Source of the DNA: Streptomyces sp. CB01201
GTDB lineage: Bacteria > Actinomycetota > Actinomycetes > Streptomycetales > Streptomycetaceae
Assembly: GCF_002803085.1 (NCBI RefSeq)
Contig: NZ_NNBJ01000001.1
Span: 637,040 to 701,039, forward strand
Direction of reading: 5' to 3'
DNA length: 64,000 bases
Below are positions 7,704 to 15,513 of the stretch, in pieces (within the stretch, counting starts at the first letter, position 1; each line of letters begins with the position of its first letter). The notes below the pieces were generated by a model. The model was not told where the DNA came from and ran no database searches. It saw nothing but the letters and a program-made list of their open reading frames with translations. The translations under genes and the position numbers were made by a program.

Positions 7704-9605
7704 ATGGACATGGACGCAGACACCGTCGACTGGCCGCGCTTCCTCACCCGGTGGAGCGCGGAGTGGGCCGATGCCCGGCGCGACGAGGTGGATCCGAGCC
7801 CCGAGGACGAGACGTCCCGGCGGGAGGGATGGCTCGGGTACGCACCGGCGGACGGGGCGGACATCGCGGCACTGGAGGAACGGCTGGGGTGTGAACTGCC
7901 GCCCTCCTACTGCGAGTTCCTCCGGGTGAGCAACGGCTGGCGGCACGCGGGCGGCTTCGTCCGGGAGCTGGCCGGAACCGAGGACGCGCACTGGCACGAG
8001 GACGCCCATCACCTCGGTGACACCTTCGACGCGGCCTGGGCCGACGAGGACAACCCGCCGGAGGTGCGGGCGCAGGTCGGCCTGTGGGCGCGGGCGCTTC
8101 AGCTGCACGTCGACTCGGATGCCACCTATCTGCTGCTCGACCCCGCGGACGTGGGTCCGGACGGCGAGTGGGCGGTCCGGGAGTGGGCGGGCTGGCATGC
8201 CGCCGAGCCACGCAGATATCCGTCGTTCGCGGCCTACATGGTCGCCATGCACCAGGAGTTCCACCACTTGGAGTCCGGCAGCCGGGGGCAGCGGAACCTC
8301 GGTTTCGTGAACGAGACCACGCGCGAACAGGACGCGGCGGTCGGCCGAGCCAGGACCCTGTCGCTGCGCGGCGACTACGAGGAGGCCGCGCGTCTGCTGA
8401 CGGAGGCCGCGAAGTACGGCCGGCCGTACGCGGACGAACTCCGGGACCAGATAGTGAGGTTGGGCGGCCTGCCCGGCTTCGGCCGACTGCAACCGCTGCC
8501 CTGCGACTCGGCCTACCTTTCCGATCTCCTTCCGCTCGCCGCCGCCGTGCTCCGCGACAGCGGTCGTGGGGCGGAGGGCCGGCTCTTCGTCGATCCCGAG
8601 GCCTTTCCCGATACGGCGCGGGCCGCGGCGGACATCCTGCGCGAGGTGGCAGCGGGAACCTGGCGCTACACCCCGGGTGGCGCGTTCGGTGAGGCCGTCG
8701 ACGCGGCTCGGGAGAAGGCCCGTTGGGGCGACACCGACACCGCCTGGCGCATCCTGCGTGCCGCGATTCCACGCTGGGAGTCGCTCGGCCCCGACCACAT
8801 CGCGCCGCTGGGCCTGCTCGCCGATCCCGTACTCGCCATGGTGCTGACCCCTGAGCGGCGTCGGGAACTCCTCGCCACACCACGCGGCGGGGAGCAGGGT
8901 CCAGGGCCGGCTCCCACCGGCGACCTGGACCCGGTGGGACTGTCCTGGCTGGTCCGTCCCGAGGGCCTGGGCAGCGGTCGGCGGTCCGCCTTCCGGCTCG
9001 TCCTGGTCGAAGGGGCAGCGCCCGCCGAACTGCCGGACCTGATCGGATCCAGCACGGTGCTGGCCCCGCCCCTGCGCGCGTGGGACGTTCACCATCCATC
9101 CGGCCGGCGGCAGCCGTCGCAGCGTGAGGACAAGGCACTGCTCAGCGTCGGGCGTGCGGCGCCCGGCTGGAGCTTCGGCATCGACGTGGAGCCCCTTCCC
9201 TTCGTCGGGGATGGGCTGATCTCGCCCGCCCCGGCCGCATCGGCGCGCGGCGGCCACGCGATCGTGGTGTGGTACGAGCCGCGCCCGGGAGCCGAGGTCT
9301 TCCATCTTTCGGTGGCCCGGGCCGGGGACCCGCTGTACGCACTCACCGTGCGCGCCGGTGCGGTCGAGGAGATCACCGGGGCCCTCCCCGCCGAACTCGC
9401 CCCGCACGCACTCGGCTTCACCACCCCGGGCGAGCAGCCGCAGAGGGCCGCGGCCGCCCGTGCCCTGGATGCCGTCGCCGAGCGCCACGGCCTCACGCTG
9501 CCGCGGCTGGCCCTGACCCAGGGCCGGCTGCACTCCTTCGAGTCGGTGCCCTGGTCGCGACCGCCGGACCCCGGGGACTTCCGCTGGACGGCCGCCATCG
9601 GCTGA
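7704..9605 (+). CDS. Large SMI1/KNR4 domain protein
   Basis: 633 residues from ATG 7704; the open frame further upstream is the shadow of the previous gene. An SMI1/KNR4-type domain occupies about residues 50-170 (IAALEERLGCELPPSYCEFLRVSNGW is its core pattern). A middle region of helical repeats follows (RTLSLRGDYEEAARLLTEAA), then a C-terminal part of unknown type. SMI1/KNR4 proteins in bacteria commonly act as immunity proteins against polymorphic toxins, but many large actinobacterial ones have no toxin nearby, and none is seen here. No signal peptide; cytoplasmic. Confidence 0.75.
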   Translation: MDMDADTVDWPRFLTRWSAEWADARRDEVDPSPEDETSRREGWLGYAPADGADIAALEERLGCELPPSYCEFLRVSNGWRHAGGFVRELAGTEDAHWHEDAHHLGDTFDAAWADEDNPPEVRAQVGLWARALQLHVDSDATYLLLDPADVGPDGEWAVREWAGWHAAEPRRYPSFAAYMVAMHQEFHHLESGSRGQRNLGFVNETTREQDAAVGRARTLSLRGDYEEAARLLTEAAKYGRPYADELRDQIVRLGGLPGFGRLQPLPCDSAYLSDLLPLAAAVLRDSGRGAEGRLFVDPEAFPDTARAAADILREVAAGTWRYTPGGAFGEAVDAAREKARWGDTDTAWRILRAAIPRWESLGPDHIAPLGLLADPVLAMVLTPERRRELLATPRGGEQGPGPAPTGDLDPVGLSWLVRPEGLGSGRRSAFRLVLVEGAAPAELPDLIGSSTVLAPPLRAWDVHHPSGRRQPSQREDKALLSVGRAAPGWSFGIDVEPLPFVGDGLISPAPAASARGGHAIVVWYEPRPGAEVFHLSVARAGDPLYALTVRAGAVEEITGALPAELAPHALGFTTPGEQPQRAAAARALDAVAERHGLTLPRLALTQGRLHSFESVPWSRPPDPGDFRWTAAIG

Positions 9606-9644
9606 CCACGCCCCGGTTCCGCGGCCCAACCTCTATACAGGGCC

Positions 9645-9762
9645 GCTCTGTTGAGGGCCGCTCTGTTGAGGGTGCGGGCCCAACCTCCTTACGGCGCAGC
9701 TCTGTTGAGGGCTCTGTTGAGGGTGCGGGCCCAACCTCCTTACGGCACAGCTCTGTTGAGGG
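9645..9762. repeat. Cluster of short direct repeats
   Basis: The 13-mer GCTCTGTTGAGGG occurs five times (starting 9645, 9660, 9699, 9711 and 9750). Within this, a longer unit of period 51 containing GGTGCGGGCCCAACCTCC is present twice (9671 and 9722). The array fills the gap between the convergent SMI1 and OsmC genes. It encodes no supported protein and looks like local duplication. Confidence 0.85.
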
Positions 9763-9791
9763 CCCGGGTTCGCCGCCTCGGCAGGTCGGGC

Positions 9792-10226
9792 TCAGGCGCC
9801 CGTGTCGGAGACGGTCGCGCTGACCGGTGTGCCCGCCTCGATCGTGCGGCTGACGGTGCACAGGCGGTCGTGCGAGGTCTTCACGGCGCGGGGGAGGATC
9901 GCCCGGGCGCGATCCCCGGACGGCCCTTCCGGGAAGGTGACGGAGAAGGTGACGTCGAGGTCGGACATCCGGTTGCCGCCCTCGTCCTCGACCTTGTTGC
10001 CCGTAACGGTGACGGTGAACGTCGCCGGATCGGTGTGACGGCTCGTGGCGACCTCGACGTCCGCCGCGGTGCAGCCGCCGATCGCCGCGAGGAAGAGCTC
10101 GACCGGGGTGAAGTCGGTGCCCGAGCCGGTGCCGAAGTCCAGCGTGCCTCCGCGGGCGTTGGTCGCGGTGAACCGGCCGGGGCCGGATCGTTCGATGGTG
10201 AGGGAGCGGAGCGAATCGTCAGTCAT
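9792..10226 (-). CDS. OsmC-family peroxidase-like protein
   Basis: 144 residues from ATG 10226. Both family cysteines are present: Cys52 in AAIGGCTAAD and Cys123 in HDRLCTVS, the pair that reduces organic hydroperoxides in OsmC/Ohr proteins. The beta-strand-rich N-terminus and PVELFLAAIGGC helix are typical. The protein is cytoplasmic and likely handles organic peroxide or another thiol-reactive stress. It is transcribed alone; the upstream DUF899 gene on the same strand is about 75 bases away, so cotranscription is possible. Confidence 0.85.
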   Translation of the reverse strand: MTDDSLRSLTIERSGPGRFTATNARGGTLDFGTGSGTDFTPVELFLAAIGGCTAADVEVATSRHTDPATFTVTVTGNKVEDEGGNRMSDLDVTFSVTFPEGPSGDRARAILPRAVKTSHDRLCTVSRTIEAGTPVSATVSDTGA

Positions 10227-10302
10227 GGCGACGACGGTAACCGCGGGCCCACAGCGACGGACGGAGCCCCGCCGCATCACGGCGGGGTCCGCGCCCGCGG
10301 CC

Positions 10303-10998
10303 TCAGGCGCCGGGCGCGTCCGGACCGTAGGCCGCCGCGATGTCCTGGGAACCGGCCCACTTGCTGTAGGTGGGCGACTGGGGCCAGTCCTCGGGGGAGT
10401 TCTGCCACTCCTCCTGGCGGCCGTAGGGGAGCGCATCGATGAGGGAGAAGGTGTGGCCGAGCTGTTCGACGCCGCGGCCGGTGGTGTGCCAGGTGCGGTA
10501 GACGGTGTCACCGTCGCGCAGGAACACGTTGACGGCGAAGCCCCCTCCGGGCGGAGCGCCGACGTCCGCGCCGAACGGGCTGTTCGCCGTGGAGTACCAG
10601 TCCATCCTGTTGCCGACCAGGCGCTTGTACGCCAGAGCCTCGTCGATCGGCCCCTGGGTGACGATGACGAACCGGGCGTCGTAGGCGGCCAGGAATTCCA
10701 TGCGGGTGAACTGCGAGGTGAATCCCGTACAGCCCGAGCACTGCCACTTCTTGCCGGGGAACCACATGTGGTTGTAGACGATGAGCTGGGGCCTGCCGTC
10801 GAAGACATCGGCGAGGCGGACCGGCCCCTGCTCCCCTTCGAGGGTGTAGTCGGGCATCTCCACCATCGGCAGGGCGCGACGCTGGGCGGCGATGGCGTCC
10901 AGCTGCCGGGTGGCGGCCTTCTCCTGTACGCGCAGCTCGTCGAGCCGGTGCTGCCAGGTCTCGGCATCGACGACGGGCGGCAGTGCCTGATCGGTCAT
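10303..10998 (-). CDS. DUF899 family thioredoxin-like protein
   Basis: 231 residues from ATG 10998, which has GGAGGAA just upstream; the open frame extends to 11121 without a better site. The sequence runs like a thioredoxin-fold domain: strand (LIVYNHMWF), then Cys87-x-x-Cys90 (WQCSGC) where the redox pair of this family sits, and conserved aromatic patches (DWYSTANSPFG, YRTWHTTGRG). DUF899 proteins are predicted disulfide or peroxide-related proteins of unproven function. The OsmC neighbour on the same strand fits a redox theme. Confidence 0.8.
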   Translation of the reverse strand: MTDQALPPVVDAETWQHRLDELRVQEKAATRQLDAIAAQRRALPMVEMPDYTLEGEQGPVRLADVFDGRPQLIVYNHMWFPGKKWQCSGCTGFTSQFTRMEFLAAYDARFVIVTQGPIDEALAYKRLVGNRMDWYSTANSPFGADVGAPPGGGFAVNVFLRDGDTVYRTWHTTGRGVEQLGHTFSLIDALPYGRQEEWQNSPEDWPQSPTYSKWAGSQDIAAAYGPDAPGA

Positions 10999-11244
10999 GG
11001 GTTCCTCCGGAGTCTCGGTGGCGGTACGGCAGGGCGGTACGGCTCGTAGGCGTGGACCACTCCGATGTGTGGACCCCGCCCGGCCGCGTATCTCATCGCC
11101 GCCGCCGAACTCACTTGGCACTCATTCGGCGTTCATCGGCATCCATCGGCATGCGTTCGACACCGAACCGCACAGGGTGGCGCCAATCTGCCGGCCGGTC
11201 GGTGACGAACCACACGTGACCGATTGAGTTCCGGGGTGAAGGCG

Positions 11245-11388
11245 ATGACGGACCAGGAGTTCGAGGCTCTGATGGCACAGGCGAAGGCGGCCGCCCGGCG
11301 GATCGGCTTTCCCGCGCCGCCGCCCCCCGAGGACGAGGACTACACACATCGCAGCCAGCACGCCGAATTCGGCGCCGCAGCGCATTGA
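11245..11388 (+). CDS. Small uncharacterised protein (47 aa)
   Basis: ATG at 11245 (an in-frame GTG lies at 11236) to TGA at 11388. The codons show the high third-position GC of real genes here. The protein has an acidic/amphipathic helix (MTDQEFEALMAQAKAAARR), then a proline run (PAPPPPEDED) and a histidine-containing tail. No family is recognised. It lies in a gap between the divergent DUF899 gene and the next hydrolase. Coding bias is the main evidence; it may be spurious. Confidence 0.45.
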   Translation: MTDQEFEALMAQAKAAARRIGFPAPPPPEDEDYTHRSQHAEFGAAAH

Positions 11389-11594
11389 CGCCGTGTGCAG
11401 TACCGTCGGGCCCCCGTGGGCAGCCCTCCTCGCGAGTGCTGCCCACCGCCGGGACCGGCAACCAGCCCGTACGGGCCGCCCGCACATCCAGCCCCGCACC
11501 ACCAGCCCTTGCGACAGGACCTGCGACAGGACCTGCGAAGGGCCCCTTCACGACCAGCTCCGTACGCCCGGCAGCAGAGAGGCAGCCCCGCCCG

Positions 11595-12329
11595 ATGAGT
11601 CAGGTACCGCCCATGGACACCGACCCGCTCGCACCGGGGGGAGGTGCCGTGGGAAGGATCATCTGGAGGAGGTCACCGAGGGCGCTCGCCCGGCTGCTGT
11701 CCGGCGCCGACGCGGCGCCCGAGGCGGTCGTCCTCATCCTGCACGGCGGCCGCTCGGAGGCGCTGACCCCGCCGCCACGCCTCAACCTCCCCGCGGTCCG
11801 CATGCGCCCCTTCAGCTCGGAGATCGCCGGGGCGACCCGCGCCCGCCGCGTACTCGTGGGGGAGGTGCGCTATCGCTACCGCGGATGGAACGGGGCCCGT
11901 GGTGACGCCGCCCGGGACGCGCGCGAGGCCCTGGCGGAGGTGGGCCGCACGGTGGGCGACGGCGTCCCGGTGGTCCTGGTCGGGCACTCCATGGGCGGCC
12001 GGGCCGCCCTGCTCGTCGCCGGACATCCGCAGGTGCGAGGCGTGGTGGCCCTGGCCCCCTGGTGCCCGCCGGGCGAGCCGGTGGCCCATCTCGCGCACCG
12101 GCGGGTCGTGGTGCTGCACGACGAGAGTGACCGGGTGACGTCGGCCCGGCAGGCGTGGGCATTCCTCGACCGAGCGCGTAGGGCCGGGGCGACGACCGAG
12201 GCCATCAGCATGCCCAGCGGCGGTCATGCCATGGTGCGAGGCGCTCGCGCCTGGCATCGCACCACCACGGCCGCCGTGCTGGACATGCTCGAACTTCCGC
12301 CCGCACAGGGCGACTTGACGCCCCGCTGA
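11595..12329 (+). CDS. Alpha/beta hydrolase
   Basis: 244 residues if started at ATG 11595; ATG 11613 is an alternative. The oxyanion-hole HGG is at 50-52, the nucleophile elbow GHSMG places Ser132, an acidic residue follows in LHDESDRV, and the catalytic His is in SGGHAM near 210. This is a complete catalytic triad arrangement of the dienelactone hydrolase/esterase type. No signal peptide. The substrate cannot be inferred and no operon partner is close. Confidence 0.8.
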   Translation: MSQVPPMDTDPLAPGGGAVGRIIWRRSPRALARLLSGADAAPEAVVLILHGGRSEALTPPPRLNLPAVRMRPFSSEIAGATRARRVLVGEVRYRYRGWNGARGDAARDAREALAEVGRTVGDGVPVVLVGHSMGGRAALLVAGHPQVRGVVALAPWCPPGEPVAHLAHRRVVVLHDESDRVTSARQAWAFLDRARRAGATTEAISMPSGGHAMVRGARAWHRTTTAAVLDMLELPPAQGDLTPR

Positions 12330-12623
12330 GACGAGCGCCCACGCCGGGCCGATCGCCGGACCGGAAGGCCTTCCGGGGCTTTCGCATACACCCCGATACT
12401 CTCCGGCACGTCCCGGTGGCCCCCGGTGGCTCCCCGTATCTACTGATGGGTAGAAAAAAAGCCACATAAGGGGCAATCCGTAGCGACCCGCGCCTCGAAT
12501 CAGGGGTATGGCGTGGGCTTCTCTCCGCCCGGTTACGTCCTCGGGCACGTGGCAGACAGCCGCGGGGAAGCCAGGATCCGTCCGCTCTTCCGGTCGCTTC
12601 CGCGTCATGGCCAAGGAGGAACC

Positions 12624-13214
12624 ATGGACACCAGCCGTATTCGGCGCACAGTGCTCGCGGGCGCTGCCGCCGTCGTACTCCCTGCCTCGCTCATCGCCCT
12701 GGCCCCGGCGGCGTTCGCCGACAGCACTCCAGGCCCCTTCGGGACGGCCTGTGCGGGTGTGCCCAAGGGCGGTGCGGGCAGTTTCGCCGGTATGGCCAAG
12801 GACCCGGTCGCGACGGCCGCCTCCCACAACCCGGCCCTGTCCACTCTGGTCACCGCGGTGAAGAAGGCCGGTCTGGTGGACACCCTGAACAACGCGAAGA
12901 ACATCACCGTCTTCGCACCCACCAACGACGCCTTCAACAAGATCCCGAAGGCTCAGCTGGACAAGGTGCTGAACGACAAGGCCATGCTGACCAAGATCCT
13001 CACGTACCACGTGGTGGGCCAGAAGGTCAGCCCCGACCAGCTGGCGAAGGGCAGTTTCAAGACCCTGGAGGGGAGCACCCTGAAGACCACGGGCTCCGGC
13101 ACCTCGTACAAGGTCAACGCCAGCGCCTCCATCGTCTGCGGCAACGTCCCGACGGCGAATGCCACCGTCTACATCATCGACAGCGTGCTGATGCCTGGTA
13201 TGCCCGGCATGTAG
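12624..13214 (+). CDS. Secreted fasciclin (FAS1) domain protein
   Basis: 196 residues; ATG 12624 is preceded by AAGGAGGAAC. A Sec signal peptide covers about 1-33 (two Arg near the start, hydrophobic core, cleavage after AFA). A single FAS1 domain follows: H1 motif near residue 95 (ITVFAPTNDAFNKIP), Tyr-His motif (LTYHVV) near 128, and H2-like IDSVLMPG at the end. FAS1 domains mediate adhesion at cell surfaces. No anchor or sorting signal is seen, so the protein is probably released or loosely wall-bound. It ends just before a terminator. Confidence 0.9.
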   Translation: MDTSRIRRTVLAGAAAVVLPASLIALAPAAFADSTPGPFGTACAGVPKGGAGSFAGMAKDPVATAASHNPALSTLVTAVKKAGLVDTLNNAKNITVFAPTNDAFNKIPKAQLDKVLNDKAMLTKILTYHVVGQKVSPDQLAKGSFKTLEGSTLKTTGSGTSYKVNASASIVCGNVPTANATVYIIDSVLMPGMPGM

Positions 13215-13263
13215 GGCGAGTAGGAGCCGAGCCGCCGCGCATCGCGGGAAGCTCCGCACTTCC

Positions 13264-13300
13264 ACGTCCCCCAGCGCCCCGAACCGGGCCTGGGGGACGT
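13264..13300. terminator. Terminator after the fasciclin gene
   Basis: Arms ACGTCCCCCAG (13264-13274) and CTGGGGGACGT (13290-13300) pair perfectly, with a GC-rich loop that can pair further. It lies 50 bases after the fasciclin stop. No U-tract. Confidence 0.75.
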
Positions 13301-13480
13301 CGGCGTGAGACGGACCGTCACCCGGTGTGGCTCCGGCAGCGATGACCGCCGCGGCGATCCTGATACGTGGTCGGACGTGGTCGGACGTGGTCCCCGGGCC
13401 AATCCGGCGGCGGCAGGGTGACGAATCAAGGGGGCAGGAGGTCGCGACAGCCGGCCTTCGTTTTCCGAGAGCGGGCCGCC

Positions 13481-15262
13481 ATGTTGGTACTGATCCTGAT
13501 CGGACTCCTGGGAGGGCTGATCACCGCGGTGTCGCCGTGCATCCTGCCGGTCCTGCCCGTCGTGTTCCTGGCGGGCGGCCCCGGGACGGACGCCGCGCCC
13601 CGCCCCGGCGGAGCGAAGGCCGAGGCGCCGGCGGAGGGTGTCGCCGGGGCCGCGAGCACCCTCGTGGCGGACCCCGATGCGGCTCCCCGGCGTACGCGCA
13701 ACCGGCGGCCCTACGCGGTGGTCGCGGGCCTGGTGCTCAGCTTCAGCTTCTTCACGCTGCTCGGCGTCACCCTGCTCTCGGCCCTCGGGCTGCCGCAGGA
13801 CATCCTGCGCTACATCGGGCTGGCCCTGCTGGTGCTGATCGGGTTCGGGCTCATCTTCCCGCCCATCGAGCGTCTCCTGGAGAAGCCGTTCGCCCGTCTT
13901 CCGCAGCGGCAGGTCAACAAGGACGGCAGCGCGTTCGTCCTCGGCCTCGGACTAGGTCTGCTGTACGTGCCGTGCGCGGGACCGGTGCTCGCGGCCATCA
14001 CCGTCGCCGGCGCGCGCGGCCGGATCAGCGTCGAAATCGTCGCCCTGACGCTCTCGTTCGCCGTCGGCACGGCCATTCCCCTGCTCGCTTTCGCCCTGGC
14101 CGGGCGCCGCGTGGCGGAACGCGTCGCCGCGTTCCGCACCCGGGCCCGCAAGCTGCGCATCGGTGCCGGCGTGCTGATGGTCCTGCTCGCCTTCGCCCTG
14201 GCGTTCAACATCACGGACGCCATCCAGCGCGCCCTGCCCGACTACACGTCGGCGGCGCAGAAGAAGATCGAGGACAGCGACACGGCCCGCCAGCAGCTGT
14301 CCGGGCTCTACGACAACTCCAACAAGGAGCTGTCCCGCTGCGAGGACGGGGTCGACCAACTGCGCTCCTGCGGCAGGGCCCCCGCCATCGACGGCATCGC
14401 CAAGTGGCTCAACACCCCCGGTGGAGCGCCGATCGACCTCGCGGCCCAGCGCGGCAAGGTCGTACTGATCGACTTCTGGACCTACTCCTGCATCAACTGC
14501 CAGCGCAGCCTGCCGCACATCGAGGCGTGGAACGCCGCGTACAAGGCGTACGGGCTCGAAGTGATCGGCGTGCACTCACCGGAGTTCCCCTTCGAGAAGG
14601 ACGCGGGCAATGTCGCCAGCCAGGCCAAGAAGCTCGGCGTGACGTACCCGGTCGCCCTCGACAACAAGCTGACCACCTGGGACAACTACCGCAACCGCTT
14701 CTGGCCCGCCAAATACCTCATCGACTCCAACGGAACGGTGCGCTACTTCAAGTTCGGCGAGGGCCAGTACGACCAGACCGAGAACCTGATCCGCACCCTC
14801 CTCCAGCAGGCGAACCCGAAAATCCAACTGCCCCCGAAGACCGGCCAGAAGGCCGACGTCCTGACCGCGGACCGCACCCCGGAGACGTACCTCAGTAATC
14901 TGCGCATCCAGGGCTACGTCGGAACCGCGCTCGTCGACGACAAGCCGGCCACCTACCACTTCCCGTCGGTGATCCCGCTCAACAGCCTTTCCCTGGACGG
15001 GACGTGGACCGCCGGATACGACCACTTCACCGCCGGTGACAACGCGCGGCTCGCCTTCACCTACCGGGCCAAGAACGTCAACCTGGTCCTGGGCGGCGAC
15101 GGGCCCGTGACGGTCCTCGTCAACGGCAAGGTCACCAAGACCATCCAGGTGCACGGCACGCCCTCCCTGTACGCCCTGGTCAACGACGACAAGCCCGCCC
15201 AGGCGAAACTCGAACTCCGCGTCGCCCCGGGAGTGGAGGGCTACGCCTTCACCTTCGGATAG
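13481..15262 (+). CDS. DipZ-like CcdA-thioredoxin fusion, thiol-disulfide exchange membrane protein
   Basis: 593 residues from ATG 13481, the first Met before the membrane helix. A CcdA-type domain with about six helices covers 1-245, with its cysteine pair at Cys20 (VSPCILP) and Cys165 (YVPCAGP). A TlpA/thioredoxin-like domain on the outside follows, with Cys337-x-x-Cys340 (YSCINC). The last about 150 residues form a beta-rich domain as in mycobacterial DipZ. Reducing power passes from cytoplasmic thioredoxin through CcdA to the outer thioredoxin domain, serving cytochrome c maturation or oxidative folding outside. A linker rich in Ala and Pro interrupts the first CcdA loop (about 33-70). 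Stands alone. Confidence 0.88.
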   Translation: MLVLILIGLLGGLITAVSPCILPVLPVVFLAGGPGTDAAPRPGGAKAEAPAEGVAGAASTLVADPDAAPRRTRNRRPYAVVAGLVLSFSFFTLLGVTLLSALGLPQDILRYIGLALLVLIGFGLIFPPIERLLEKPFARLPQRQVNKDGSAFVLGLGLGLLYVPCAGPVLAAITVAGARGRISVEIVALTLSFAVGTAIPLLAFALAGRRVAERVAAFRTRARKLRIGAGVLMVLLAFALAFNITDAIQRALPDYTSAAQKKIEDSDTARQQLSGLYDNSNKELSRCEDGVDQLRSCGRAPAIDGIAKWLNTPGGAPIDLAAQRGKVVLIDFWTYSCINCQRSLPHIEAWNAAYKAYGLEVIGVHSPEFPFEKDAGNVASQAKKLGVTYPVALDNKLTTWDNYRNRFWPAKYLIDSNGTVRYFKFGEGQYDQTENLIRTLLQQANPKIQLPPKTGQKADVLTADRTPETYLSNLRIQGYVGTALVDDKPATYHFPSVIPLNSLSLDGTWTAGYDHFTAGDNARLAFTYRAKNVNLVLGGDGPVTVLVNGKVTKTIQVHGTPSLYALVNDDKPAQAKLELRVAPGVEGYAFTFG

Positions 15263-15513
15263 CCGAGAGCCGCGGCGGCCGGTGCGGGCATCGAGGTGGA
15301 TGCCCGCACCGCTCGCGGTCGTCCGCCGTCGCACGGGGCGGCGAAGTCACGCGTTCGGGGCGCCCGTAGGCTGGCAGCGGCAGCCGCGGTGCGGAAGCCG
15401 GCCCGTCGGCGGAGCACCCGCCCGGCAAGCAAGGGCCATGTCCGCCAGTCAAGACCCCGTCCGGCAGTCCAGTGCGTGCCGGCCGGCCAAGAGAAGGCAG
15501 TAGTCAGCCCCCG

